From: Subtercola boreus
GTDB lineage: Bacteria > Actinomycetota > Actinomycetes > Actinomycetales > Microbacteriaceae
Direction: 5' to 3'
Assembly: GCF_003399635.1 (NCBI RefSeq)
Contig: NZ_NBXB01000011.1
Coordinates: 186,001-250,000 of the forward strand
DNA: 64,000 nt
Shown here: piece after piece, positions 18,108 through 26,929 of the stretch
Position numbering within the stretch: the stretch's first letter is position 1
Layout: every line of letters starts with the position of its first letter
Position numbers and translations under genes: made by a program
The notes under the pieces: generated by a model
Database searches by the model: none
What the model was told of the DNA's origin: nothing
The model's input: the letters and a program-made list of their open reading frames with translations, nothing else

Positions 18108-20051
18108 GTGCACCCAGACCCCGAGGCAGGCAGGCCGCCCTCCGGCGGCAGATCGGTGCCTGTGGGCACCCAGACCGCCGCTGTGGATGCCCGGCTGCGG
18201 CAGATCGCGCCACACCTCGGCCTCTCCTTCAGCCCGACCGATCCTCTGGCGGGCAGGACCCACCCGGCCGGCGAACTGGCCGCGGCAGTGGCCCAGGCCG
18301 TGCGAACCTCTCTGAAAGATGCCGATGTCTGGCTGGCGATCGTGGGGTTCACCGCGACCTTCCCGACGCTCGACGAGCACGCATCTGTGCGCCGGGCGCT
18401 GGCGCTCGCAGACCCCGGCGACGCCTTCGGAGTGCTCACAGCCCTGCTCGATGCGCTGGCGCCGATCATCCGCCGCACCCTCGCGCCGGAGGCCGAGATC
18501 GAGCTCGTCACCGACACGGTGCTCATTGATGCGAACTTCAGCGGGCGGAGCGACCACAACACCGGCGTGCAGCGGGTACTGCGGGAGACCGTCTCCCGGT
18601 GGAACCCCGAGCGCGAGCTGACCCTCGCCTGCTGGAACGAGCGCGGAACCGGGATGCGGCGCCTCGTCGGCCACGAGATCGACCGTGTTCTCGACTGGGC
18701 AACCCATTCGAGTCTCCCCGCGGCGGAGCGGGCCGCCCTGCACGCCGCCTCGGAGGGGTCGGCCGAGCACCGGGCCGCGCGCAGCGTGATCGTGGTTCCG
18801 CTCCGCTCGGTGATCGTCGAGATCGAGGTCTCCCAGCTCGAGACCGCCGCGCCGCTCGCGGCTCTCGCAGCCGTCTCGGGCAACCGGGTCGCGGTCGTCG
18901 GGCACGACGCGATCCCGATCGTGAGTGCCCAGAGCCAGCCCACCGGGGAGATCGAGCGCTTCGCCCGGTTCCTCACTGTGGTGAAGCATTCGAGTCGGGT
19001 GGCGGGCGTGAGCGCATCGGCGGCCACCGAGTACAGCGGCTTCGTCGATGCGGTACGCGCGCAGGGCATAGAGGGGCCGAGCGTCGTCGCCGTGCCGCTC
19101 GCGATGAACCCGCCGACAGCGGCCGCGCGGGCCGTGGCGCTCGAGCCCGCCGCCGGCTCCGCGGCAGATCTCACCGAGCTGCCGCTGGTTCTCGTCGTCG
19201 GCAGCCAGGAGCCACGCAAGAACCACAGTCCCATCGTGTTCGCGGCCGGGCGGCTGTGGGCCGAGGGCATCCGGTTCCGCATCCGGTTCATCGGTGGCGG
19301 CAGCGCGCCGGGCATCGCGAGACTCGACCGCGAGGTGCGGGCTGTCGAGCAGCTCGGTCTCAGCGTCGAGGTGCTGAGGGATGCGAGCGATGCCGTGCTG
19401 CTCGACTCCTACCGGGAAGCCCGCTTCACCGTGTTCCCCTCCCTCCACGAGGGGTTCGGTCTGCCCGTGGCCGAATCACTCGCCCTCGGCGTGCCCGTGA
19501 TCACCTCGAACCACGGCAGCCTCGCGGAGATGGCGGAGGGTGGCGGCTGCCTCACGGTCGACCCCCGCGACGACGAGGCGATCGAGAACGCCATGAGGAC
19601 GCTGCTCGTCGAGCAGGAGTTCTACGAGCGGTTGCGGCAGCAGGCGGTGTCGCGCACGTTCCGCAGCTGGAACGAGTACGCCGCCGAGCTCTGGCGGCAG
19701 CTGGTCGAGCCGGTGCAGCAGCAGCTCGCTGCCGATGCGGTGGCTCTGATTGATGCGGTGGCTCTGGATGATGCGGTGGCTCTGGATGCGCGGGCCACTG
19801 CCGCGCATCCAGAGACCGTCGACACCTCCGAGGTCTCACCGGCCGCGCTGCAGCTCGCCCTGGCGGGCTGGTTCCACGCGGTGCGGGCCGAACTCGCCGC
19901 CGAGAAGGCGCGGCAGAACTCCCCGGCCGCGAAGGTGCGGAAGGTCGGCGCGCTCGCCCGATTCTTCGTGGCCCGTTCCCGCGAGATGGGTGTCGCACCC
20001 GCCACGCGCGCCGCGGTGAAGATCGTCAGGCGCCGTCTCATTCGAGGCTGA
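18108..20051 (+). CDS. GT4-type glycosyltransferase, GVQRV subfamily, with C-terminal extension
   Basis: A 647-residue member of the four-gene glycosyltransferase family. The helical N-terminal domain is followed by NTGVQRVLRET (near 147), GSQEPRKN and LHEGFGLPVAESLA, so the GT4 donor site is intact. Beyond about residue 535 it has a unique tail of about 110 residues: an 18-base DNA repeat coding DAVALD units, a linker, and a basic helical end (VKIVRRRLIRG) that could touch the membrane. The start is taken as GTG 18108 from the TAGTAT spacing; ATG 18105 would add one residue. It is divergent from gmd with about 75 bases between. Confidence 0.82.
   Translation: MHPDPEAGRPPSGGRSVPVGTQTAAVDARLRQIAPHLGLSFSPTDPLAGRTHPAGELAAAVAQAVRTSLKDADVWLAIVGFTATFPTLDEHASVRRALALADPGDAFGVLTALLDALAPIIRRTLAPEAEIELVTDTVLIDANFSGRSDHNTGVQRVLRETVSRWNPERELTLACWNERGTGMRRLVGHEIDRVLDWATHSSLPAAERAALHAASEGSAEHRAARSVIVVPLRSVIVEIEVSQLETAAPLAALAAVSGNRVAVVGHDAIPIVSAQSQPTGEIERFARFLTVVKHSSRVAGVSASAATEYSGFVDAVRAQGIEGPSVVAVPLAMNPPTAAARAVALEPAAGSAADLTELPLVLVVGSQEPRKNHSPIVFAAGRLWAEGIRFRIRFIGGGSAPGIARLDREVRAVEQLGLSVEVLRDASDAVLLDSYREARFTVFPSLHEGFGLPVAESLALGVPVITSNHGSLAEMAEGGGCLTVDPRDDEAIENAMRTLLVEQEFYERLRQQAVSRTFRSWNEYAAELWRQLVEPVQQQLAADAVALIDAVALDDAVALDARATAAHPETVDTSEVSPAALQLALAGWFHAVRAELAAEKARQNSPAAKVRKVGALARFFVARSREMGVAPATRAAVKIVRRRLIRG
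19739..19792 (+). repeat. Three 18-bp tandem repeats inside a glycosyltransferase gene
   Basis: The unit ATGCGGTGGCTCTGGATG-like occurs three times in tandem with a few changes, coding AVALIDAVALDDAVALDA in a linker after the catalytic domain. It looks like a recent slippage product and could vary in copy number between strains. Confidence 0.7.
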
Positions 20052-20239
20052 TTCCCCGGTTCGGCTTGCTACAGTGGGGCATTCGCGGGGGGAGCCGGTG
20101 CACTGCGCCCGAATCCACGCCCGCTGTGAACCTGCCAGCCGAGCACCAGGAGTGACCCATCACCGCATCTCTCGCGCCCTCCGCGCCGGGTGAGCGCCGT
20201 TCCCGGCGTCGCCGGAAGTGGTCGACCCGCCGCCGCGTC

Positions 20240-22012
20240 GTGGCCATCGTGCTCATCGTCCTGATCAGCCTCATCGTGGCGCTCGCCTGCATCGGTGGGT
20301 GGGTCGCCTACCAGGCCGTGCAGGCGAAGGACTCCCTCGAGCGGGCCCAGGGCACCGTGGCGACGCTGCAGACCGACCTCACCTCGCTCGACGTGGCGAC
20401 TCTGGATGTCTCGGCGCTGACCGCCTCAGCCGACTCCTTCGCCTCCGACGTGAGCGAGGCGCGCCAGCACACCAACGACCCGCTGTTCAAGCTGGCCGAG
20501 AAGGTGCCGATGGTCGGCCCGAACCTCACCGCCGTGCGCCAGCTCACCGACTCGCTCGACCAGCTCAGCACCGATGCGCTGCTACCGATCGTCGATTTCG
20601 GCAAGACCCTGACCCCCGCTGCCCTGAAGCCCGTCAACGGAGCGTTCAACGTCGAGCTGCTGCGAAACGGCGACACCGCCCTCGCGAACGCCGACACGGC
20701 GATCTCCGCCGCCAGCGCGAGCCTCGCCTCCATCGACACGACCGACACCGTCGGCCAGATCGGTTCGGCCAAGACCACCCTCACCTCGGCGCTCGGCAAG
20801 GCGCAGGATCAGATCGTGAAGGCTCGCGGCACGCTGTCGACGGCTGAGGGCATCCTCGGCATGAACGGCACCCGGCACTACGTGCTGGCGTTCCTGAACA
20901 ATGCCGAGTCGACCGGCCTGGGCGGTGGCCCGGCCTCGCTCTCCATGCTCACCGTAGACAACGGAGCGTTCGCGATCACCGACCAGGCCTCGAGCCGCGA
21001 CTTCCCGCAGACCGACGGTCCGGTCATCCCGGTCGACGCCGGCCTCCGGGGAATCTACGGCCAGGGCATCAACGAGACTCTCAACTGGTCGACGAGCCGG
21101 CCCGACTTCCCGACCGCGGGCAACCTGATCAAGTCGTGGTGGGAGAAGTACCGGGGCGGAACCGTCGACGGAGTCATCTCCATCGATCCGATCGCCCTCT
21201 CCGACATGCTCGCTGTGACGGGGCCGGTGAAGCTGAAATCCGGTGAGGAGATCAATTCTGGGAACGCCGTCTCGCTCCTGCTGCACGACATCTACCTGCG
21301 TTTCGAGCCCTCGGAGATCCAGTCCGGCACCGATGCCTTCTTCAAGGAGGCCGCCACGACCATCTTCAGTGGCATCACGTCGACCTCGGCCGCACCCGAT
21401 GTGCTGATCACCGGGGTCAACAAGGCCATCGATGCCGGCGACCTGATGGCGTGGAGCGCGAACCCCGACGAGCAGAAGCTGCTTGCGGGCGCGAAGATCT
21501 CGGGCGTGATGCCCACGGACAACACGAAGTCGACGCTGACCGGCACGTTCTTCCGGGATGTGACGGTGTCGAAGACCGACTACTGGCTCGAGACGACCGT
21601 GAACCTGCAGACCGATGTGTGCACGAACCCGAACAACCCCACGTTCACCCAGACGATCACCCTGCACTCGACGATTACCAAGGAGGAGGCCTCGACGATC
21701 GCCCCCTTCATCGTCGGCGACAACTTCGGCGGGCGGAAGTTCAGCACCGAGGTCTACGGCTACGGACCCGTCGGGGCCACCATCACCAACACGCAGGTGG
21801 GCGACTCGAGCGTGGGTGGCTCCGCGAGATCCTCCTCCGACGATCTCGGCCGACCGGTCGGGCGCGCCATCGTCGACCTGGCTCCGGGCCAGACGAACAC
21901 GGTCACCTTCACCTACGCCGGCGCGGCAGGCACCTACGGCGCACCCGCCCTGCAGACCACGCCCATGATCAACGCCACCGCGGCCACGATCGACGCGGCC
22001 GGTTGCAAGTAG
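20240..22012 (+). CDS. DUF4012-family membrane-anchored protein
   Basis: Predicted 590 residues from the GTG at 20240: an N-terminal TM helix (about 2-25), a long helical, Ala/Ser/Thr-rich region (30-210, possibly coiled coil), then the extracytoplasmic DUF4012 core with the NNAESTGLGGG, WSTSRPDFP and DGVISIDP motifs. The biochemical role of DUF4012 proteins is unknown, but they are common in actinobacterial exopolysaccharide loci. The start is probably farther upstream: the frame is open from 20156, codes an Arg-rich cytoplasmic tail, and a perfect AGGAG (20148-20152) stands 6 bases before an ATC at 20159. The GtrA-family gene begins 9 bases after the stop. Confidence 0.8.
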   Translation: MAIVLIVLISLIVALACIGGWVAYQAVQAKDSLERAQGTVATLQTDLTSLDVATLDVSALTASADSFASDVSEARQHTNDPLFKLAEKVPMVGPNLTAVRQLTDSLDQLSTDALLPIVDFGKTLTPAALKPVNGAFNVELLRNGDTALANADTAISAASASLASIDTTDTVGQIGSAKTTLTSALGKAQDQIVKARGTLSTAEGILGMNGTRHYVLAFLNNAESTGLGGGPASLSMLTVDNGAFAITDQASSRDFPQTDGPVIPVDAGLRGIYGQGINETLNWSTSRPDFPTAGNLIKSWWEKYRGGTVDGVISIDPIALSDMLAVTGPVKLKSGEEINSGNAVSLLLHDIYLRFEPSEIQSGTDAFFKEAATTIFSGITSTSAAPDVLITGVNKAIDAGDLMAWSANPDEQKLLAGAKISGVMPTDNTKSTLTGTFFRDVTVSKTDYWLETTVNLQTDVCTNPNNPTFTQTITLHSTITKEEASTIAPFIVGDNFGGRKFSTEVYGYGPVGATITNTQVGDSSVGGSARSSSDDLGRPVGRAIVDLAPGQTNTVTFTYAGAAGTYGAPALQTTPMINATAATIDAAGCK

Positions 22013-22021
22013 GATGTGCGA

Positions 22022-22615
22022 GTGACTGAGCCCACTTCGACCCAGACGGCTCCCCGGGGCAGGATCGCACGCCTGGCACACGCCTTCTGGGACAAACTGC
22101 TGCGCTACGCGCTGAAGTTCGGCGTCGTGGGCGGCATCGGCTTCGTCGTAGACTTCGCCATCTTCAACTGGTTGCGGGTCGGCGGACTCGGGGAGGCGCA
22201 CTTCCTCTCCGGCCCCATCGGCGCCAAAGTGGCGGCTGTGGCTGTGGCGACCATCGTCACCTGGTTCGGCAACCGCTACTGGACGTTCCGGGAGCACCGC
22301 CGCAAGAACTACGTCCGCGAGCTGTTCGAGTTCGCCGTCGTGGCCGTCTCGGGTCTCCTGATCAACCTGCTCTGCCTCTGGGTCTCGCACTACGTGCTCG
22401 GCTTCACCTCGCTGCTCGCCGACAACATCTCGGGCAACTTCATCGGTACCGCTCTCGCGACGCTGTTCCGGTTCATGCTCTACCGCTACTGGGTGTTCGG
22501 GCATCACCGCTCGGGCACAGTCGTGGGTGCAGAGGAGCAGGCCCAGGCGGGAGCCTCGGCCCTCTTCGAGAGCGACGAGCTCGCAGCGGCCGACGCCCGC
22601 TCGAAGAAGCCGTGA
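22022..22615 (+). CDS. GtrA-family membrane protein
   Basis: A 197-residue protein with four TM helices (about 28-48, 63-83, 98-118, 130-150) and the family motifs KFGVVGGIGFVVDFAIFN and WFGNRYWTF. GtrA proteins are thought to help flip polyprenyl-phosphate-linked sugars across the membrane or support such transferases. GTG at 22022 is preferred over GTG 22016 because AGGA (22011-22014) lies 7 bases before it. Its stop overlaps the next glycosyltransferase's GTG by 4 bases, so it is likely coupled with it. Confidence 0.85.
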   Translation: MTEPTSTQTAPRGRIARLAHAFWDKLLRYALKFGVVGGIGFVVDFAIFNWLRVGGLGEAHFLSGPIGAKVAAVAVATIVTWFGNRYWTFREHRRKNYVRELFEFAVVAVSGLLINLLCLWVSHYVLGFTSLLADNISGNFIGTALATLFRFMLYRYWVFGHHRSGTVVGAEEQAQAGASALFESDELAAADARSKKP

Positions 22616-24057
22616 GCACCGCCGCCCTCCTCGGTCGCCTCGATGCGCTCGCCGAAGCGATCGGCGCCACCGTGGCTGTCACAGGCGTCCCTGCCTACCT
22701 CGACGCAGTCTCCGAGGTCGTCGGCACCGATACCGAACTGCTCTGGCTGGCGCACACGGCGATCAGCGGGGAGTTCCCCGAGTCGGCCGCCTTCGAGGAC
22801 TTCCGCCGGGCTGCACGCCTCACGGGAACGCGCCAGGCGCTGGATGCCGTGGTGACCCGTGCCGGCCGGAGGCTCGCACCCCACCGCGGCATCGCCATCC
22901 GGATCGTGCAGCACGCGGTCGTCGTCGACGTGCACCACACCGCACGCACCGGGCTCGCCACGGGCATCCAGCGCGTGGTGCGCCAGACGATCGTGGAGTG
23001 GTCGAAGCAGCGCGAGATCGAGCTGGTGGGCTGGGATGCCCGCTACCTCGGCCTTCGCGCGCTCACCGCGCCCGAGCGGCAGAACGCGCTGTACGGATCG
23101 GTTCCCGACATCCCGAAGTCCCGGGAGCGGGTGCTGACGATCCCGTTCCGGTGCACCTACATCCTTCCAGAGCTCGCGATCGAAGACGACCGCACCTCCC
23201 GCCTGTCGTGTTTCGCCGAGTTCTCGGGCAACACCACGAACGTCATCGGCTTCGACTGCGTGCCGCTCACCTCGTCGGAGACGGTGGGCGGTGGAATGTC
23301 TGCTGCCTTCGCGAAGAATCTCGCGGCCATCGCGCACTTCGACCGCATCTCCACCATCTCCCGCGCTGCGGCGACGGAATACGGAGGCTGGCGGCGGATG
23401 CTCGCTGGCGCCGGACTCCGGGGGCCCGAGATCGAACCCCTGCTGCTGCCGAGCGTCGCCGAGGAGGTCTCTCCGGCCGACTTCGAGCGCGCCCGCGCCG
23501 AGCTCCTGCGGGGTGACGCCCCCCTCGTGGTGTGCGTCGGGAGCCACGAACCGCGGAAGAACCACCTCGCCGTTCTCGCCGCCGCCGAGCGGCTCTGGCG
23601 GGACGGTGTGCGCTTCCAGCTGGTCTTCATCGGGGGCAACGGATGGCACGGGGAGGAGTTCAAGGCCGTGCTCGCCCGGCTCGCCGCATCCGGCCGACCC
23701 GTCAGGGCGATCTCCGCCATCTCGGATCCGCTCCTCTGGAGTGCCTACCGGCTGGCGCGGGTGACCGTGTTCCCGTCGCTGAACGAGGGTTTCGGGCTGC
23801 CCGTCGGGGAGTCGCTCTCGGCCGGCACCCCGGTGGTCACGAGCGAGTACGGAAGCATGAGGGAGATCGCCTCGGGCGGCGGGGCCATCTTCGTCGATCC
23901 CCGCGACGACGACGACGTCTGGCGCGGAATCAGGGCCGGACTCCTCGACGACGATCTGCACGCACGCCTGGTCGCCGACACGGCGCACCTCTCCGGCCGC
24001 GGCTGGTCGGACTATGCCGACGAGCTCTGGGATTTCTTCGTGCACACACCGGCCTGA
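22612..24057 (+). CDS. GT4-type glycosyltransferase, GIQRV subfamily
   Basis: A 481-residue paralogue of the genes at 9099, 10556 and 18108. It has the helical N-terminal domain (1-95), VVVDVHHTARTGLATGIQRVVRQ (first Rossmann half, split here by description: VVVDVHHT then GIQRVVRQ), GSHEPRKN near 307 and NEGFGLPVGESLSAG near 392. Its length matches the 9099-10559 protein closely and they are probably the nearest pair. A GTG start overlaps the GtrA stop. The ABC exporter starts 94 bases downstream from its own promoter. Confidence 0.85.
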   Translation: MSTAALLGRLDALAEAIGATVAVTGVPAYLDAVSEVVGTDTELLWLAHTAISGEFPESAAFEDFRRAARLTGTRQALDAVVTRAGRRLAPHRGIAIRIVQHAVVVDVHHTARTGLATGIQRVVRQTIVEWSKQREIELVGWDARYLGLRALTAPERQNALYGSVPDIPKSRERVLTIPFRCTYILPELAIEDDRTSRLSCFAEFSGNTTNVIGFDCVPLTSSETVGGGMSAAFAKNLAAIAHFDRISTISRAAATEYGGWRRMLAGAGLRGPEIEPLLLPSVAEEVSPADFERARAELLRGDAPLVVCVGSHEPRKNHLAVLAAAERLWRDGVRFQLVFIGGNGWHGEEFKAVLARLAASGRPVRAISAISDPLLWSAYRLARVTVFPSLNEGFGLPVGESLSAGTPVVTSEYGSMREIASGGGAIFVDPRDDDDVWRGIRAGLLDDDLHARLVADTAHLSGRGWSDYADELWDFFVHTPA

Positions 24058-24099
24058 CCGGCCCTTTCCCCGGCAGGGCAACGCCCAGCCCCGAACGCG

Positions 24100-24105
24100 T
24101 AGTAT
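24100..24105 (+). promoter_or_regulatory. -10 box TAGTAT before the ABC exporter
   Basis: TAGTAT lies 46 bases before the permease ATG, giving a short leader with a GAGGAG ribosome-binding site at 24142-24147. No convincing -35. Confidence 0.35.
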
Positions 24106-24151
24106 TTACCGGTGGGATGCGCCTGACGTCCTGCGGTACGTGAGGAGATGT

Positions 24152-25096
24152 ATGGCAACCCAAGCCGAAGTGAGGGCTCTGCGGCTGTCTGAGCTGCCCT
24201 TCGAGACGTCGGTCAACGCCGGCCCCAAGTACGTCGGCGGGTTCTTCACGGCCATCAAGGAGATCGCCTCCCACCGGGAGCTGCTCGATCTCCTGATCCG
24301 GCGCGAGTTGAAGTCGCGGTACAAGGACTCCTCGCTCGGCTTCGTCTGGAGCCTGATCAAGCCGCTCGTGCAGCTGCTCATCTACTACGTGTTCATCGGC
24401 CAGGTGCTCGGAGCCGCCAAGGGCGTGGCCGACTTTGCCATCTTCGTCTTCGCCGGTCTCACGCTCTGGGGGCTCTACAGTGAGACGATCGCCACCGGCA
24501 CAGCGTCGATCGTCTCGAACGGCGGGCTGATCAAGAAGGTCTACCTGCCGCGGGAGATCTTCCCGCTGGCGGCGACAGGGTCGGCGATCTTCAACTTCCT
24601 GGTGCAGATGGTGGTGCTGCTCGCAGCGATCGTCGTGCTCGGGCAGTTCCCGATCTCGCTGAACCTGCTCTACGTGCCCGCTGCCTTCGTGATCGTGCTC
24701 ATCTGGGGCGTGGCCTTCGCCGTGCTGCTGTCGGCGCTGAACGTGTACCTCCGTGACATCCAGTACTTGGTCGAGGTCGTGATGCTGCTGCTGTTCTGGG
24801 CCTCGCCGATCGTCTACTCATGGGGCTTCGTCGTCGCCGCGGTCAAGAACCACACCTGGTTGCTCGAGGTGTACCTGCTGAACCCGATCTCCCTGAGTAT
24901 CCTCGCGTTCCAGCGCGGACTCTGGCAGGCCGGCAGCCAGACGCGGGTGCTCGAAGGCAAAGAGGTCCCCCCGCAGGACTGGCCCGCCTACATGGATCTC
25001 CGCCTCCTCGGGGCGGCCGTCGTGGGCCTCATCGTTCTGTTCATCGCCCAGCGCATCTTCTCCCGCCTGCAGGGCAACTTCGCCCAGGAGATCTGA
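24152..25096 (+). CDS. wzm: Polysaccharide ABC-2 exporter permease (Wzm/TagG family)
   Basis: Membrane half of an ABC exporter for polyprenyl-linked polysaccharide or teichoic-acid-like glycan. The 314-residue protein has the family signature RRELKSRYKDSSLGFVWSLIKP (cytoplasmic region before TM1, here given as RELKSRYKDS and LGFVWSLIKPL), six TM helices and the conserved NVYLRDIQY stretch. ATG 24152 with GAGGAG five bases upstream is chosen; a longer open frame upstream lacks coding character. Its TGA overlaps the ATG of the ATPase gene by one base. Confidence 0.92.
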   Translation: MATQAEVRALRLSELPFETSVNAGPKYVGGFFTAIKEIASHRELLDLLIRRELKSRYKDSSLGFVWSLIKPLVQLLIYYVFIGQVLGAAKGVADFAIFVFAGLTLWGLYSETIATGTASIVSNGGLIKKVYLPREIFPLAATGSAIFNFLVQMVVLLAAIVVLGQFPISLNLLYVPAAFVIVLIWGVAFAVLLSALNVYLRDIQYLVEVVMLLLFWASPIVYSWGFVVAAVKNHTWLLEVYLLNPISLSILAFQRGLWQAGSQTRVLEGKEVPPQDWPAYMDLRLLGAAVVGLIVLFIAQRIFSRLQGNFAQEI

Positions 25097-25863
25097 TGCC
25101 GTCACAATCCGATCCCCGCGTGCTCGCCAAGGCCCCCACCGTCGTTCGCGCGACCGGTGTCTCGAAGCGCTTCGTCATCCGCAAGGAGAAGTCGCTGAAG
25201 GAACGCATCGTGAACTTCGGGCGGTCGCAGAAGCACAAAGACGACTTCTGGGCCCTCCGCAACGTGTCCTTCGAGATCAAGGCCGGAACGACGATCGGGC
25301 TCGTCGGGGCCAACGGATCGGGTAAGAGCACACTGCTGAAGGTGCTCGGCGGAATCATCCAGCCGAACGACGGCACCGTCGAACGCCGCGGGCGGCTCGC
25401 CGCGCTGCTGGAGCTCGGCGCCGGATTCCACCCCGATCTCACCGGCCGGGAGAACGTCTACCTGAACAGCTCGATCCTCGGGCTCAGCCGCAAGCAGACC
25501 GACGAGTACTTCCAGTCGATCGTCGACTTCAGCGAGATCGAGGAGTTCATCGACACGCAGGTCAAGTTCTACTCCTCGGGCATGTACGTGCGGCTGGCCT
25601 TCGCCATCGCGGTGCATGTCGACCCCGACATCCTGCTGGTCGACGAGGTGCTGGCGGTCGGTGACGAGCCGTTCCAGGCGAAGTGCATGAACAAGATCCG
25701 CCAGTTCCAGGCCGAGGGTCGGACGATCATCCTGGTGAGCCACTCCGCGGGCCAGATCGAAGACCTCTGCGACCGGGTCGTCGTGCTCTCGCACGGCAAC
25801 GTGGTGTTCGACGGGGATGCCGCCGGCGGGCTGCTGGCGCTCCGCGAGTCGTTCGAGCACTGA
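25096..25863 (+). CDS. wzt: Polysaccharide ABC exporter ATPase (Wzt/TagH family)
   Basis: ATP-binding partner of the permease. The 255-residue protein has Walker A GANGSGKST (71-79), the signature SSGMYVRLAFA and Walker B ILLVDEVLAVGD, plus the H-loop histidine in SHSAGQ. It ends soon after the core, lacking the C-terminal carbohydrate-binding extension of Wzt proteins that recognise a capped O-polysaccharide, so chain-end recognition is not expected here. The start overlaps the permease stop (TGATG) and has AGGAG upstream. A strong hairpin follows. Confidence 0.92.
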   Translation: MPSQSDPRVLAKAPTVVRATGVSKRFVIRKEKSLKERIVNFGRSQKHKDDFWALRNVSFEIKAGTTIGLVGANGSGKSTLLKVLGGIIQPNDGTVERRGRLAALLELGAGFHPDLTGRENVYLNSSILGLSRKQTDEYFQSIVDFSEIEEFIDTQVKFYSSGMYVRLAFAIAVHVDPDILLVDEVLAVGDEPFQAKCMNKIRQFQAEGRTIILVSHSAGQIEDLCDRVVVLSHGNVVFDGDAAGGLLALRESFEH

Positions 25864-25877
25864 GGCACCGCGCCCCA

Positions 25878-25904
25878 CCAGAACAGCGCGACGGGCTGTT
25901 CTGG
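25878..25904. terminator. Hairpin between convergent wzt and FkbM genes
   Basis: A perfect 10-bp inverted repeat (CCAGAACAGC / GCTGTTCTGG) with a 7-base loop fills the 50-base gap between convergent genes. It lacks a T run but is placed to end transcription from both sides. Confidence 0.6.
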
Positions 25905-25913
25905 GCAGGTGCG

Positions 25914-26861
25914 TCAGCTGCGGTGCAGGCGGGAGCGCACTCCGCGGAGCGGCTTCGTGACCCGCCAGGAGAGCGTCTGCTGCAGGTCGGCGACCAGTTG
26001 GCCGAGTTCTGCCTCGTGCTCGCGGCTGCGGGCGAGCTCCGCCTCGACGGTTGCGACCCGGGCGGCGGCCGCCGCCCGGCGCGTCGCCTCACTGTGCAGG
26101 CGCTCCGCCGTCGTCGCCACCTCGGCGAGCGCCTCGGCGAGGTCGTTCTGCAGATCCAGCTGCCGGATCGGCGTGTACGCGTCGAGGATGCCCGCCGGGT
26201 ACTCGAGGTCGGCCTTCAGCTCCCCTGCACGCTCCGACGCCACGTAGAAGCGCGACAGTCCGTCGAAGAAGCAGAACTCGTAGCCGGCCCGCTCGACGAT
26301 GCCGCTCCAGCCCTCGTGCACCCGTTTGGTGCTCATCGGCGCCGTGGCCTCGATCACCAGCACCCAGGGGCGGAAGCGGGTGAAGTCGAGGGAGGCGAGC
26401 ACCTGGGCTTCGGCGCCCTCGGTGTCGATGCTCAGGAAGTGCAGGTCGCGCTCGGCCAGGCCGGCCTGCTCGATCGCGTGATCGAGCGAGATGACGGGCA
26501 CCTCGATGTCCCGCACGGAGAAGCCCGACTGCGCATGGTCGGCGCTGATGCCGTCGATCAGTGTCGAGAGGCCCGTGCCTTCGATGAGGTGCAGCTGCAT
26601 CGTCTCATCGGCGCTGTCGCTGGCGACGGCCTCGAAGACCGTGTCCCGGGGTCGTTCCGCCCGGAAGGCCGCCGCGTACGCGGGATTCGGCTCGACCGCG
26701 ATGCCCGACCAGCCGGCGTCATAGAACTTCCGCGTGACCGAGTCGTCGGTCGGATCGTTCGCGCCGACATCCAGGTACACGCCTCCCTCGACGTGCCCGA
26801 GAGCCCTCCACAGCACGATGTCCTCGCCGTTCTGGGCGAATGACACGTTGAGATCTGGCAC
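25914..26861 (-). CDS. FkbM-family methyltransferase with C-terminal coiled coil
   Basis: A 315-residue SAM-dependent methyltransferase. FAQNGEDIVL, the SAM loop YLDVGANDP (about 29-37) and FLSIDTEGAE (about 135-144) are FkbM hallmarks; such enzymes O-methylate sugars or lipid-linked glycans. After about 240 a coiled coil rich in Ala/Glu/Arg leads to the basic motif SWRVTKPLR (about 298-306), shared with the glycosyltransferase at 10556-12361. GTG 26861 is preceded by AGGA at good spacing; longer readings are shadows. It is downstream of the broken O-antigen-ligase gene, with a 68-base gap. Likely caps or decorates the glycan. Confidence 0.85.
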   Translation of the reverse strand: MPDLNVSFAQNGEDIVLWRALGHVEGGVYLDVGANDPTDDSVTRKFYDAGWSGIAVEPNPAYAAAFRAERPRDTVFEAVASDSADETMQLHLIEGTGLSTLIDGISADHAQSGFSVRDIEVPVISLDHAIEQAGLAERDLHFLSIDTEGAEAQVLASLDFTRFRPWVLVIEATAPMSTKRVHEGWSGIVERAGYEFCFFDGLSRFYVASERAGELKADLEYPAGILDAYTPIRQLDLQNDLAEALAEVATTAERLHSEATRRAAAAARVATVEAELARSREHEAELGQLVADLQQTLSWRVTKPLRGVRSRLHRS

Positions 26862-26929
26862 GGGGGTCCTTTCCGACGGCGGGCAACACTGAACGACGCC
26901 ATCCGACCCTATCGGGTCGCGCCTCGGTG

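Noticed and set aside
18069-19448. Long minus-strand frames opposite the GVQRV glycosyltransferase
   Set aside because: The plus-strand gene has intact GT4 motifs; the antisense translation is Gly/Arg/Ala-rich without domains.
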